The notes under the pieces: model-generated
What the model was told of the DNA's origin: nothing
Seen by the model: the letters and a program-made list of their open reading frames with translations, nothing else
The model's database searches: none
Position numbers and translations under genes: made by a program
Shown here: piece by piece, positions 7,195 to 15,343 of the stretch
Layout: each line of letters begins with the position of its first letter
Numbering within the stretch: the stretch's first letter is position 1
Origin: Halomonas organivorans
GTDB taxonomy: Bacteria; Pseudomonadota; Gammaproteobacteria; Pseudomonadales; Halomonadaceae
Assembly: GCF_014192055.1 (NCBI RefSeq)
Contig: NZ_JACHXM010000031.1
Location: 1-41,866 of the forward strand
Direction of reading: 5' to 3'
DNA: 41,866 bases

Positions 7195-9669
7195 TCAACG
7201 CCGCTCGAGGGCGGCGCCGCGATACCCTGGCACGCTGCCATCGAAGTAGCTCGCGGCCTCGCCGCCGACGCCACCCAGCCCCTTGAACACGAAGCGCAGG
7301 AAGAACCCGCGATCGGTGGTGTCATCGGCGATGGTGTTGGCGGTGTCCTCGTCGTCGATCCACTTGCGCCATACCAGCTGCAGACCATAGCAGCAGTCGT
7401 TCCACTGCACACCCGCCAGCTGTTCCAGGGTCCGGTCATTGGTGTGGTCGTAGACCACTCGGCCAATCAGGTCGACACGCGGGGTGACCTTCCAGGCCCC
7501 GGAGACGTCGACTTCCTCGCGGTTGTAGCCGCGCACGTCTTCGGCATCTTCCTCGGACAGATCGAAGCCCTCGATCTCCCAGCGGTAGCCCAGGTTGAGC
7601 ACGTGGCCAGCCTCGGCTCGATACTGCAGGTCCCAGCTGGCCTGCTCGGTGCGCGACCGATGGTCGTCATACAGCCACTCCCAGCGCGTCCGCCACGCAT
7701 CGCTCAGTCGCCAGTCGAGGCGAGTGACCAGCGGCGAGCGCTCGCGGGTGGCGGCGTAATAGTCGAAGGAGTCGCGATCCGCCGGCAGCGTATCGGGATC
7801 CCCGGCCATGTCGATGTGACGATCCTCGAAGTAGAACGCCTGGCCGAGGCCCAGCGAGAGGCGCTCGCGGCCGCTGGCGTCCTCGAGCAGGCGGCTCTCC
7901 ACGCCATAGGAGAGACGATTGAGATCGCCCACCCGGTCGCCGCCGGTGAAACGATCCGGCGACCACAGCTGCTGCCATGAGAAGTTGCGCTCACCGGTGT
8001 CGAAGTCCGGGAATTCCGTCTGGTCGCGGCCCGGCACGTAAGCGTAGTTGAGCCGCGGCTCCAGGGTCTGGCGGTAGGCATCGCCGCCGACGCTCAGATC
8101 GCGCTCGAAGACCAGGCCGCCGTCGACGGAGGCCACCGGCACCGTCAGCGAAGGCGTGGTGCCACGTTCGGTCTCACGATCGCCGTAGTCCAGGTCGTAG
8201 GACAGGTGAGCGAGCTCGAAGCGCGGTTCGAGATAGCCCCAGCTGTCATCGAAGCGCCAGCCGGCGGCCGGGGTCAACCGCAGCCGGGCCCCGTTGGCCG
8301 CCTCGCGAACCGGGATGGTGCGCTGACCGTCCTTGAAATCGTAGACCCCATTCTCGTCGCCCTCGATATCACGCCAGAAATAGGTGAGGTTGGAGGCCCA
8401 CTCCTGATAGAAACCGCTGTTCTGCGACCAGCGGGCACGAGCATCCAGGCTCGGCAGGCGGTAGAAGGGCTTGTCGCCCTCCTTGAGCGGATCATCGAGC
8501 CTCTGATACCCCTGGGCCTTGGCCTGCAGGCGCCAGACGTCGCCGCGATAGTCGAGCCGTGCCAGGCGTGACAGGTGGTTGGTATCCCGCTCGGCGAAGT
8601 CCTGCCCGAAATCGTCGAAGTAGGCACCGTCGCTGGCGGCACCGTAGCGCAGACGATAGTCGGTGCGCGCATCAAAGCGACCGGCATGGCGAAAATCCAG
8701 GTACCAGCGATCGTCACCATCTTCCAGGGCGGAGCCGTCCGAGGCTTCCTGTCCCGCACGCTGGTCGTCGGCCATGTAAGCGCCTTCCAGGGTGCCGGCA
8801 TCGGACGGGAAGAGGTAGCGATACTCGCCGCCCAGCAGCCAGCCGCGATCGCTGATCCAGCGCGGCGTCAGGGTGGCATCCTGATCGGGCGCGATATTCC
8901 AGTAGAAGGGCTGGGCATAGTCGAGGCCATCGCCGGAGGCACTGATCACCGGCCACAGGAAGCCAGTCTGGCGGCGATCGTCGAGGGGGAAGCGCACCCA
9001 GGGCCAGTAGAACACCGGCACGTGGCCGACCTCCAGGCGCGCATGCCTGGCGGTGCCGAACCCATTGGCGCGATCCAGTAGAATGTCGTTACCCACCAGC
9101 CGCCACAGTTCGCTACCCGGCTCGCAGCTCGTGAAGCTCGCCTCGCGAAGCCGGTAGCGGCCATCCTCCAGGCGCGCCAGGCGTACCGCGTCGCCACGCA
9201 CTCGCTGTTCATGGGCCACGTAGTGGGCGCTGTCGATGCTCGCCGCGTCGTTCTCCAGCGAAAATTCGGCGGCATCGCCGCGCACCAGCAGGTTGCGGTC
9301 GCGCAGCGCCACCGGGCCCTCGGCCAGCACCCGGTCGCGGGCCGCAGGCAGGTTGACGCGGGGCGCCTCGAGCTGGGTATCGCCACGGCGCAGCACCACC
9401 TCACCGCTGAGCCGAGTCCCGCCCTCGGCGCCATACTCGCCGCTGTCCGCCTCGCTGGAGACCTGTCCCTCGGGGGGCAGCGCCAGACGATAGTCGGGCA
9501 TCACATAGCGCCCCCGGCACACGGCGCCGGCGGGACGGTCGTCCCCCCAAGGCTGCCAGTCCAGTTGATCGGCCGGCAGCGGCTCGGGGGGCGCCGCCAG
9601 CACGGGGGCACTGATCAGGCTCGAGGTCACCAGGCCTGCCAGGGCCGTCCGGGAGGGTCGCTTGGCCAT
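7195..9669 (-). CDS. lptD: LPS-assembly outer-membrane protein LptD
   Basis: An 824-aa outer-membrane beta-barrel that, with the lipoprotein LptE, inserts LPS into the outer leaflet. A signal peptide (to about residue 25, SAPVLAA) is followed by the periplasmic OstA-type domain (about 70-200) and a long barrel. The cysteines for the activating disulfides are present: C51, C182 and the adjacent pair C759-C760, matching the C/C...CC pattern of E. coli. LptD is a known SurA client, and its gene sits directly upstream of the reduced surA. It diverges from amgK. Confidence 0.95.
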   Translation of the reverse strand: MAKRPSRTALAGLVTSSLISAPVLAAPPEPLPADQLDWQPWGDDRPAGAVCRGRYVMPDYRLALPPEGQVSSEADSGEYGAEGGTRLSGEVVLRRGDTQLEAPRVNLPAARDRVLAEGPVALRDRNLLVRGDAAEFSLENDAASIDSAHYVAHEQRVRGDAVRLARLEDGRYRLREASFTSCEPGSELWRLVGNDILLDRANGFGTARHARLEVGHVPVFYWPWVRFPLDDRRQTGFLWPVISASGDGLDYAQPFYWNIAPDQDATLTPRWISDRGWLLGGEYRYLFPSDAGTLEGAYMADDQRAGQEASDGSALEDGDDRWYLDFRHAGRFDARTDYRLRYGAASDGAYFDDFGQDFAERDTNHLSRLARLDYRGDVWRLQAKAQGYQRLDDPLKEGDKPFYRLPSLDARARWSQNSGFYQEWASNLTYFWRDIEGDENGVYDFKDGQRTIPVREAANGARLRLTPAAGWRFDDSWGYLEPRFELAHLSYDLDYGDRETERGTTPSLTVPVASVDGGLVFERDLSVGGDAYRQTLEPRLNYAYVPGRDQTEFPDFDTGERNFSWQQLWSPDRFTGGDRVGDLNRLSYGVESRLLEDASGRERLSLGLGQAFYFEDRHIDMAGDPDTLPADRDSFDYYAATRERSPLVTRLDWRLSDAWRTRWEWLYDDHRSRTEQASWDLQYRAEAGHVLNLGYRWEIEGFDLSEEDAEDVRGYNREEVDVSGAWKVTPRVDLIGRVVYDHTNDRTLEQLAGVQWNDCCYGLQLVWRKWIDDEDTANTIADDTTDRGFFLRFVFKGLGGVGGEAASYFDGSVPGYRGAALERR

Positions 9670-9701
9670 GTTCCACGATGTCCTTGGTGGAGTGAATCGG
9701 T

Positions 9702-9729
9702 ATTATACAGGCCCCATGCGACCTGTCCC
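9702..9729 (-). promoter_or_regulatory. Candidate promoter of the lptD-surA operon
   Basis: On the minus strand GGGACA (9729-9724) and a perfect TATAAT (9707-9702) are separated by 16 bp. This leaves a leader of about 25 nt before the lptD ATG at 9669. Assigned by eye. Confidence 0.5.
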
Positions 9730-9830
9730 GCCGACGAGCCCCTGTCACGCCGACGACGTCGGGCCTCAGCATGCGGCGACGCTCCGGGGCCGTCAACCGG
9801 CGCCCCACCACCGGACATCGAGAGGTGAAG

Positions 9831-10877
9831 ATGCCAGAGGCCGATGCCCTCGCCCGCCAGACGCAATTGCGCCACTGGGCCGCCCAGCACCATGGACTCG
9901 CCCTGCAGGCCGTGAACCTGCGACTGGCCGCCGGCGACGCCAGCTTCCGTCGCTATTATCGGCTGACCCTGCCGGACGCCTCCACCCGCATCCTGATGGA
10001 CGCCCCGCCGGAGCGCGAGGACAGCGCTCCCTTCGTGGCCATCGACCGAGCCTGGGCGGCGGCCGGGCTTCCGGTGCCCAAGCTGCACGCCGTGGATCTC
10101 GAGGCCGGCTTCCTGGAGCTCGACGACCTCGGCGACACGCCGCTGCAGACCCGTTTCGAGGACGAGCACGATCCGGCCACCCTGGCCTGGCACGACGCCG
10201 CTCTGGCGCTCATCCATGAGCTGCAGAACCGCGCCACCCCGGACGACCTGCCGACCTACGACGCCGCCCTGCTCGGCCGCGAACTCGACCTCTTTCCCGA
10301 GTGGTGCCTGGAACGCTGGCTGCAGACCTCACCGCCGTCCGGCTGGACGTCGCTTCGCGAGTCGCTGATCGAGAGCGCCCTGGCCCAGCCGACGGTCACC
10401 GTGCACCGCGACTATGACGCCATGAACCTGATGGTGGTGGACGAGGCCCTCTACCTGATCGACTTCCAGGACGCCGTGGCCGGCCCGCTCAGCTACGACC
10501 TGATCTCTCTGCTCCACGGCCGCTACTGCCGCTTCGAGGCCGCCCGGCGTGCCGAGTGGATCGAGGCCTTTCGACGCCGCGCCGTGGCCGACGGCCGGCT
10601 CGAGCCGACCGTCGGCGCGGAGGCCTTCCGGACCCAGGTCGCCGCCATGGCCGCCCAGCGCGCGCTCAAGGTGCTGGGCATCTTCTGCCGACTGACGCTG
10701 CGCGACCATCGCGAAGGTTATCTCGCCCGCCTGCCGCATTTCCTCACTCATCTCGAGGATGCGCTTGCCGACCTCGACGGCCACGACGCCTTCAAGACCT
10801 GGCTCGCCGACGCCTTCCGCCCCGCCCTGGCGGCGCGACTGGCGAAAAGCGGCCTCGATCGGGAGGGCACAGCATGA
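9831..10877 (+). CDS. amgK: N-acetylmuramate/N-acetylglucosamine anomeric kinase AmgK
   Basis: A 348-aa phosphotransferase of the APH family. It phosphorylates the anomeric carbon of MurNAc (and GlcNAc) in the peptidoglycan salvage route that bypasses de novo UDP-MurNAc synthesis. The catalytic loop is VHRDYDAMNLM and the metal-binding segment is LIDFQDAVAGPLSYDL, as in AmgK. The N-terminal nucleotide-binding lobe (AAGDASFRRYYRL) is intact. The ATG at 9831 has GAGAGG upstream. Its stop overlaps murU by 4 bp. The divergent lptD/amgK-murU layout is a familiar pseudomonad arrangement. Confidence 0.92.
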   Translation: MPEADALARQTQLRHWAAQHHGLALQAVNLRLAAGDASFRRYYRLTLPDASTRILMDAPPEREDSAPFVAIDRAWAAAGLPVPKLHAVDLEAGFLELDDLGDTPLQTRFEDEHDPATLAWHDAALALIHELQNRATPDDLPTYDAALLGRELDLFPEWCLERWLQTSPPSGWTSLRESLIESALAQPTVTVHRDYDAMNLMVVDEALYLIDFQDAVAGPLSYDLISLLHGRYCRFEAARRAEWIEAFRRRAVADGRLEPTVGAEAFRTQVAAMAAQRALKVLGIFCRLTLRDHREGYLARLPHFLTHLEDALADLDGHDAFKTWLADAFRPALAARLAKSGLDREGTA

Positions 10878-11545
10878 AGGCGATGATCCTGGCCGCCGGG
10901 CTCGGCACCCGCATGCGCCCGCTTACCGATCACTGCCCCAAGCCGCTGCTGCCGGTGGCCGGCAAGCCGCTGATCGTTCATCATCTGGAGCGCCTGGCGG
11001 CCGCCGGCATACGGGAAGTGGTGATCAACGTCAGCTACCGGGCAGAGCAGATCATCGAGGCGCTGGGCGACGGCCGCGAGTTCGGCGTGACGATCGCCTG
11101 GAGCCGCGAGGAGGCGCCGCTGGAGACCGGCGGCGGTATCCGCCGGGCCCTGCCGCTGCTCGGGGATGCGCCTTTCTGGCTGGTCAACGGCGACGTCTGG
11201 TGCGATATCGCGCCGGACACCCTCGCGCCACTGGGCCAGGACCTCGCCCGCCTGGTGCTGGTGGACAATCCCGACCATCATCCGGACGGTGACTTCCGCC
11301 TCGACGCCGCCGGGCGCGTCCACCCGACCGGCGAGCCGCGCCTGACCTATGCCGGCCTGGCGCTGCTCGACCCGGCGCTGGTCGCGGACCACGGCGACGG
11401 CGCCTTCGCCCTGGCCCCGCTGCTGCGCGCGGCCATGGACGCGGGTCGGGTCGCCGGCCACCATCATCGCGGCGCCTGGGTCGATGTCGGCACCCCGGCC
11501 CGCCTCGAGGCCCTGGATCGAGCCCTGCGGGCACGGCCGGGCTGA
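10874..11545 (+). CDS. murU: N-acetylmuramate alpha-1-phosphate uridylyltransferase MurU
   Basis: A 223-aa nucleotidyltransferase that converts MurNAc-1-phosphate, made by AmgK, to UDP-MurNAc. The signature LAAGLGTRMRPLT followed by PKPLLPVAGKPLI is at residues 6-34, the metal-binding NGDVW is near residue 105, and the C-terminal WVDVGTPARLEALD is typical. The ATGA overlap with amgK couples the two steps. The length fits MurU rather than the longer glucose-1-phosphate enzymes. Confidence 0.92.
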   Translation: MKAMILAAGLGTRMRPLTDHCPKPLLPVAGKPLIVHHLERLAAAGIREVVINVSYRAEQIIEALGDGREFGVTIAWSREEAPLETGGGIRRALPLLGDAPFWLVNGDVWCDIAPDTLAPLGQDLARLVLVDNPDHHPDGDFRLDAAGRVHPTGEPRLTYAGLALLDPALVADHGDGAFALAPLLRAAMDAGRVAGHHHRGAWVDVGTPARLEALDRALRARPG

Positions 11546-11573
11546 GTCGAGCGCCGCCAGCTGATATGCTGCC

Positions 11574-11689
11574 GAGCCGCCCATTCCCCACACCAGAAGG
11601 ACACCCTGCGTATGAACGCCAGCGTCAAATAGGCCGATGGTCGTCAGTTCATCGCCAGGGGGGATGGAAAGCCGGCAGCGGCCACGGTG
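11574..11689 (+). pseudogene. Decayed tandem duplicate of the OsmC gene 5' end
   Basis: A 116-bp degenerate copy of the leader and first codons of the intact OsmC gene that follows. Both copies begin at GAGCCGC (11574 and 11690), have an AAGGA-type ribosome site, and start ATG-AAN-GCC-AGC-GTC-AAA (11612 and 11727). The copy then has TAG (11630-11632) where the gene has TGG, continues recognisably through GATGGTCGTCAGTTCATCGCC, gains about 10 extra bases, matches again around GCCGGCAGCGGCCAC, and ends where the real leader begins. It could encode only the hexapeptide MNASVK. I read it as a tandem duplication followed by decay; a short upstream ORF acting as a leader is the alternative. Confidence 0.85.
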
Positions 11690-11726
11690 GAGCCGCGCGT
11701 TTAACCAACAGGAAGGAACTCCGCTT

Positions 11727-12146
11727 ATGAAAGCCAGCGTCAAATGGACCGATGGTCGCCAGTTCGTCGCCGAGGCCGGCAGTGGCCACAGCGTGGTCAT
11801 CGACGGTCCGCCCGATCACGGCGGCCGCAATACCGGCCCGCGCCCCATGGAGATGCTGCTGATGGGCATGGGCGCCTGCACCTCCTTCGACGTGCTGGAG
11901 ATCCTCGAGAAGTCCCGCGCCCCGGTGTCGGACTGCGTGGCCAGCATCGAGGCCGAGCGCGCCGACAGCGTGCCCAGCGTATTCACCAGGATCCACATTC
12001 ACTTCACGGTCAGCGGCCAGGGGCTCAAGGAGAAGCAGGTCAAGCGCGCCGTGGAGCTCTCCGCCGACAAGTACTGCAGCGCCTCGATCATGCTGGCCAA
12101 GGGCGGCGTGGAAGTGACGCACTCCTTCACGATCGTCGAGGACTGA
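11727..12146 (+). CDS. OsmC family protein (YhfA-like)
   Basis: A 139-aa OsmC-family protein, closest by eye to E. coli YhfA (MKASVKWTDG head, PMEMLLMGMGACTSFDVL core, VKRAVELSADKYCSAS). The two cysteines of the OsmC peroxidase site are in place at C51 and C117. The family contains thiol-dependent organic hydroperoxide reductases, but the YhfA branch is not well characterised. In E. coli yhfA lies between prkB and crp, and in Pseudomonas the homologue lies between vfr and speD. Here speD follows, but no Crp/Vfr gene precedes it. Its 5' end is duplicated immediately upstream. Confidence 0.9.
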   Translation: MKASVKWTDGRQFVAEAGSGHSVVIDGPPDHGGRNTGPRPMEMLLMGMGACTSFDVLEILEKSRAPVSDCVASIEAERADSVPSVFTRIHIHFTVSGQGLKEKQVKRAVELSADKYCSASIMLAKGGVEVTHSFTIVED

Positions 12147-12335
12147 CGCCGCACCGCTCGCTCATCGCCGGGGTGGGCGGTTCGGCGCTCCGCCCCGATG
12201 GCCACGCCGGCAAAAAAATCCGCCGTCGCGGGTGCGCCGTCACGATGGGGTGTGCATAATACGCGCCTTTCGATCGTCAGGGGTTCCGGCGCCACCGTCG
12301 GGATGACAACATCTGCCACTTTGGGAGGTTCGGAC

Positions 12336-13130
12336 ATGACCGACAATCTCCGACTCCACGGGTTCAACAACCTGACCAGCTCCCTGAGCTTCAACATCTA
12401 CGATATCTGCTACGCGAAGACCGAGGAGCAGCGCCGCGCCTACATCGACTACATCGATGAGCTCTACAACGCCGAGCGCCTGACGCAGATCCTCAAGGAC
12501 GTCACCAACATCATCGGCGCTCATGTGCTCAACATCTCGCGCCAGGACTATGAGCCCCACGGGGCCAGCGTGACCATCCTGATCGCCGAGCACGAGCTGG
12601 AAGAGGCCGACCCCGAGCAGATGGAGCCCGGCCCGGGACCGCTGCCGGAGACCGTGGTCGCCCACCTCGACAAGAGCCATGTCACGGTGCACAGCTACCC
12701 CGAGTCGCATCCGGACAACGGCATCAGCACCTTCCGCCTGGACATCGACGTCTCCACCTGCGGCCAGATCAGCCCGCTGAAGGCGCTCAACTACCTGATC
12801 CACAGCTTCGATTCCGACATCGTGACCATGGACTACCGGGTGCGCGGCTTCACCCGTGACGTGGACGGCAAGAAGCTGTTCATCGACCACGACATCACCT
12901 CCATCCAGGACTACCTGGCCGAGGACACCAAGCGGGCCTACCAGATGGTGGACGTGAACGTGTATCAGGAGAACATGTTCCACACCAAGATGCTGCTCAA
13001 GGACTTCGAGCTGGACAACTACCTGTTCGGCACCTCCCGGCGCGACATCAGCTTCGAGGAGGCCCGGGACATCGAGAGCCGGCTGCGCAAGGAGATGCTG
13101 GAGATCTTCTACTCCCGCAACATGGACTAG
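12336..13130 (+). CDS. speD: S-adenosylmethionine decarboxylase proenzyme SpeD
   Basis: A 264-aa proenzyme of the long gammaproteobacterial class, which self-cleaves to give a pyruvoyl cofactor and makes decarboxylated SAM for spermidine synthesis. The cleavage site is LDKS-HVTVHSYPE with the pyruvoyl-forming serine at S114, and STCGQISPLKALNYLIHSF follows as in E. coli SpeD. The ATG at 12336 has GGGAGG upstream and matches the family N-terminus. A CATAAT at 12255-12260 may be part of its promoter. speE is not in the window. Confidence 0.96.
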   Translation: MTDNLRLHGFNNLTSSLSFNIYDICYAKTEEQRRAYIDYIDELYNAERLTQILKDVTNIIGAHVLNISRQDYEPHGASVTILIAEHELEEADPEQMEPGPGPLPETVVAHLDKSHVTVHSYPESHPDNGISTFRLDIDVSTCGQISPLKALNYLIHSFDSDIVTMDYRVRGFTRDVDGKKLFIDHDITSIQDYLAEDTKRAYQMVDVNVYQENMFHTKMLLKDFELDNYLFGTSRRDISFEEARDIESRLRKEMLEIFYSRNMD

Positions 13131-13152
13131 CCCGCCGCCGCGCGGCGGAGCC

Positions 13153-13237
13153 GTAAGCTTGAAGCTGAAAGAAAAAGCGACCCCCACCCTGGCAAGCTCG
13201 GGGTGGGGGTCGCTTCTTGGGGTTTCTTCCAGCTTAC
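13153..13237. mobile_element. 85-bp inverted-repeat element between speD and coq7
   Basis: GTAAGCTTGAAG (13153-13164) and CTTCCAGCTTAC (13226-13237) are inverted repeats matching at 11 of 12 positions. They enclose a perfect 15-bp stem hairpin (13175-13215). A further CTTCCAGCTTA at 13247-13257 carries the coq7 stop codon. The ends are the same motif as the AAGCTGG arrays at the window ends and the CTTCCAGCTT copies at 133-188. It looks like a small REP- or MITE-like non-coding element; there is no transposase and no clear target-site duplication. Confidence 0.55.
13175..13215 (-). terminator. Rho-independent terminator of coq7
   Basis: AAGCGACCCCCACCC (13175-13189) pairs perfectly with GGGTGGGGGTCGCTT (13201-13215) around an 11-nt loop. 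On the minus strand the stem is followed by TTTTTCTTTC, a proper T-rich tract for coq7. On the plus strand the tract is poorer (TCTTGGGGTTTC), but the stem could also stop speD transcription. Confidence 0.75.
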
Positions 13238-13254
13238 GGCTTCACACTTCCAGC

Positions 13255-13899
13255 TTAGAGCCTGTAGACCGATTTGGTCATCACCTTGGACATCAGGCGC
13301 ATGCCGGCCTGCACCGGTGCCGGGAAACGCGCGCCTCCGGCCGCCAGCGCCTGCTCGGCGTGATGGGCCTCGTCGATGGCCATCTGGCGCAGCACCGCTC
13401 GCGAGCGATGGTCCCCGGACGGTAGCTCGTCCATGTGGGCATCGAGGTGGCGACCTACCTGCTCCTCGGTGGCCGCGACGAAGCCCAGGCTGACGCGATC
13501 ACCGACCGCCCCGGCCAATGCGCCCATGCCGAAGGAAGCGGCGTAGAACAGCGGGTTGAGGCGGCTGGTGTGGCCGTCGAGCTCGGTGAGACGCGCCTCG
13601 CACCAGGCCAGGTGGTCGATCTCCTCCTGGGCGGCCGCTTCCATCTGCTCGCGGATCTCGGGCAGCTTGGCGGTCAGCCCCTGGCCCTGGTAGAGCGCCT
13701 GGGCACAGACCTCACCGGTATGATTGATGCGCATCAGCCCTTCGGCGTGGCGACGCTCGGCCTCGTCCAGCGCGTCATCGCGCACCTCCGGGGTAGCCGG
13801 CGAAGGACGCGAGGCCTGGGCCGCTCCGGGCAGCAGGGTGCGCAGCACGGCATCGCCCTGACGCACCAGGTGATCGGCACGGGAATACTGACGGTTCAT
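13255..13899 (-). CDS. coq7: 3-demethoxyubiquinol 3-hydroxylase Coq7
   Basis: A 214-aa di-iron hydroxylase for the penultimate ring hydroxylation of ubiquinone, used instead of UbiF in pseudomonads and relatives. The carboxylate/His ligands are seen in RRHAEGLMRINHTGEVCAQA, QEEIDHLAWCEARL, the glutamates of AATEEQVGRHLDAHM, and DEAHHAEQA. The TAA stop lies inside a CTTCCAGCTTA repeat, so the repeat supplies the last codon boundary. Its position between speD and a HIT protein matches Pseudomonas gene order. Confidence 0.94.
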   Translation of the reverse strand: MNRQYSRADHLVRQGDAVLRTLLPGAAQASRPSPATPEVRDDALDEAERRHAEGLMRINHTGEVCAQALYQGQGLTAKLPEIREQMEAAAQEEIDHLAWCEARLTELDGHTSRLNPLFYAASFGMGALAGAVGDRVSLGFVAATEEQVGRHLDAHMDELPSGDHRSRAVLRQMAIDEAHHAEQALAAGGARFPAPVQAGMRLMSKVMTKSVYRL

Positions 13900-14077
13900 G
13901 ACACCCCCTGAATCGATGATGGCCTCATTGTAACCGAGCCGTCCTGGCGCGGGCAGTTCCCCGACGCCACGCCGCCGGAAGGCAGCGGCGCGGGGAAAGC
14001 GATCCGAAGGGAATGGCCACGGGCAGCACCTGATGCGTCGAACACCGCGTCAATAGCGGCGAGGCGCCGCTTGCCGA

Positions 14078-14422
14078 CTACCCAGCCGGCCAAGTAAAGC
14101 GTCGACCGCCCATCAGGTGCATGTGGATATGATAGACGGTCTGGCCGCCCTGTTCATTGCAGTTCATGACCACCCGGTAGCCGTCCTCGGCGAAGCCAGC
14201 CTGCTTGGCCAGCTTGGCGGCGGTGAACTGCAGCCGCCCCACCAGCGCCAGGTCACCGTCCTCCTGAATATCGTTGAGGGTGGCGATATGGCGCTTGGGC
14301 ACGATCAGCACATGGGTCGGGGCCTGGGGATTGAGGTCCTTGAAAGCCAGCACTTCATCGTCTTCATGGACGATTTCGGCGGGAATCTCGCGGTCGATGA
14401 TCTTGCAGAACAGGCAGTCCAT
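14078..14422 (-). CDS. HIT-family purine nucleoside phosphoramidase (HinT-like)
   Basis: A 114-aa single HIT domain. The nucleotide-binding/catalytic HIHMHL histidine triad is at about residues 98-103, with the N-terminal MDCLFCKIIDREIPAEIV typical of HinT proteins. The family hydrolyses adenosine 5'-monophosphoramidates and aminoacyl-adenylates; the in vivo role is uncertain. It lies between coq7 and prkB on the minus strand, with 48 bp to prkB. Confidence 0.93.
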   Translation of the reverse strand: MDCLFCKIIDREIPAEIVHEDDEVLAFKDLNPQAPTHVLIVPKRHIATLNDIQEDGDLALVGRLQFTAAKLAKQAGFAEDGYRVVMNCNEQGGQTVYHIHMHLMGGRRFTWPAG

Positions 14423-14470
14423 GGGGGCGTGCTCCTCGACGGATAACGAACAGGGAATGGAGTGAAGAAC

Positions 14471-15343
14471 TCAGCGGAAACGCCGCTGGGCCAGCAGGTG
14501 GCGCACCAGCGGCCCCAGGATCAGCTCCATGGCCAGCGACATGCGCGATCCCGGCACTACCAGGGTATGCGGTCGGCTCATGAAGGACTCGTGGATCATC
14601 GCCAGCAGGTAGGGAAAGTCCACCGTGGCGGGATCCCGGAAGCGGATCACCACGAAGGACTCGGCATCGGCGGGGATGTCCTGCACCTCGAAGGGGTTGG
14701 AGGTGTCCACCGTGGGCACACGCTGGAAGTTGATATGGGTGCGCGAGAACTGCGGCTGGATGTAGCGCACGTAGTCGTCCATGCGGCCCAGGATGGTATC
14801 GATCACCGCCTCCTGGGAATAGCCGCGATAGCGCATGTCGCGATCGATCTTCTGGATCCATTCCAGGTTCATGGTCGGCGCGACCCCAACCAGCAGGTCG
14901 GCATGACGGGCGATATCATGCTCGGCCGTCACCAGGCCACCGTGCAGCCCCTCGTAGAACAGCAGGTCGGTGCCCGTGGGCAACGGCTGCCACTCGGTGA
15001 AGGTGCCCACCTGGTAGCCGGCCTCGATCATCGACTTGTCTTCGGCGTGGATGTAGTGGCGATAGGTGCCAGTGCCGTGCGCGCCGTACTCCTGGAAAAG
15101 CTCCTCCAGGCGGTCGAGCAGATTGGCCTCCACGGCGAAGTGAGAGAGCTCGTCCTTGCGCTCGGGCTCCTCGCGGAAGATGCGTGCCAGCTCCTGGCGG
15201 GTATAGCGATGGAAGGCGTCGCCATCGACGAAGGCGGCATGCACGTCCTCGCGGGCGAACATGCGCTCGAAGGTGCGCTTGACGGTGGTGGTGCCGGCCC
15301 CGGATGAACCGGTCACGGCAATGATCGGGTACTCTCGTGACAT
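14471..15343 (-). CDS. prkB: PrkB-type phosphoribulokinase family protein
   Basis: A 290-aa protein, colinear with E. coli PrkB. The nucleotide-binding loop is GSSGAGTTTV, where the Walker lysine is replaced by Thr as in E. coli PrkB. FVDGDAFHRYTRQEL, FYEGLHGG and THINFQRVPTVDTSNPF are family blocks. PrkB proteins belong to the phosphoribulokinase superfamily, but they occur in organisms without RuBisCO and their substrate is not established. No Calvin-cycle gene is in the window. The ATG overlaps the stop of the thioesterase gene (TGATG). Confidence 0.9.
   Translation of the reverse strand: MSREYPIIAVTGSSGAGTTTVKRTFERMFAREDVHAAFVDGDAFHRYTRQELARIFREEPERKDELSHFAVEANLLDRLEELFQEYGAHGTGTYRHYIHAEDKSMIEAGYQVGTFTEWQPLPTGTDLLFYEGLHGGLVTAEHDIARHADLLVGVAPTMNLEWIQKIDRDMRYRGYSQEAVIDTILGRMDDYVRYIQPQFSRTHINFQRVPTVDTSNPFEVQDIPADAESFVVIRFRDPATVDFPYLLAMIHESFMSRPHTLVVPGSRMSLAMELILGPLVRHLLAQRRFR

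Noticed and set aside
13896..14093. 65-aa minus-strand frame between HIT and coq7
   Set aside because: No ribosome site fitting its start, no recognisable motif, and it overlaps the 5' region of coq7; treated as non-coding spacer.
14471..15343. Calvin-cycle phosphoribulokinase
   Set aside because: The sequence follows the PrkB branch found in non-autotrophs such as E. coli, and there are no RuBisCO or other cbb genes nearby.
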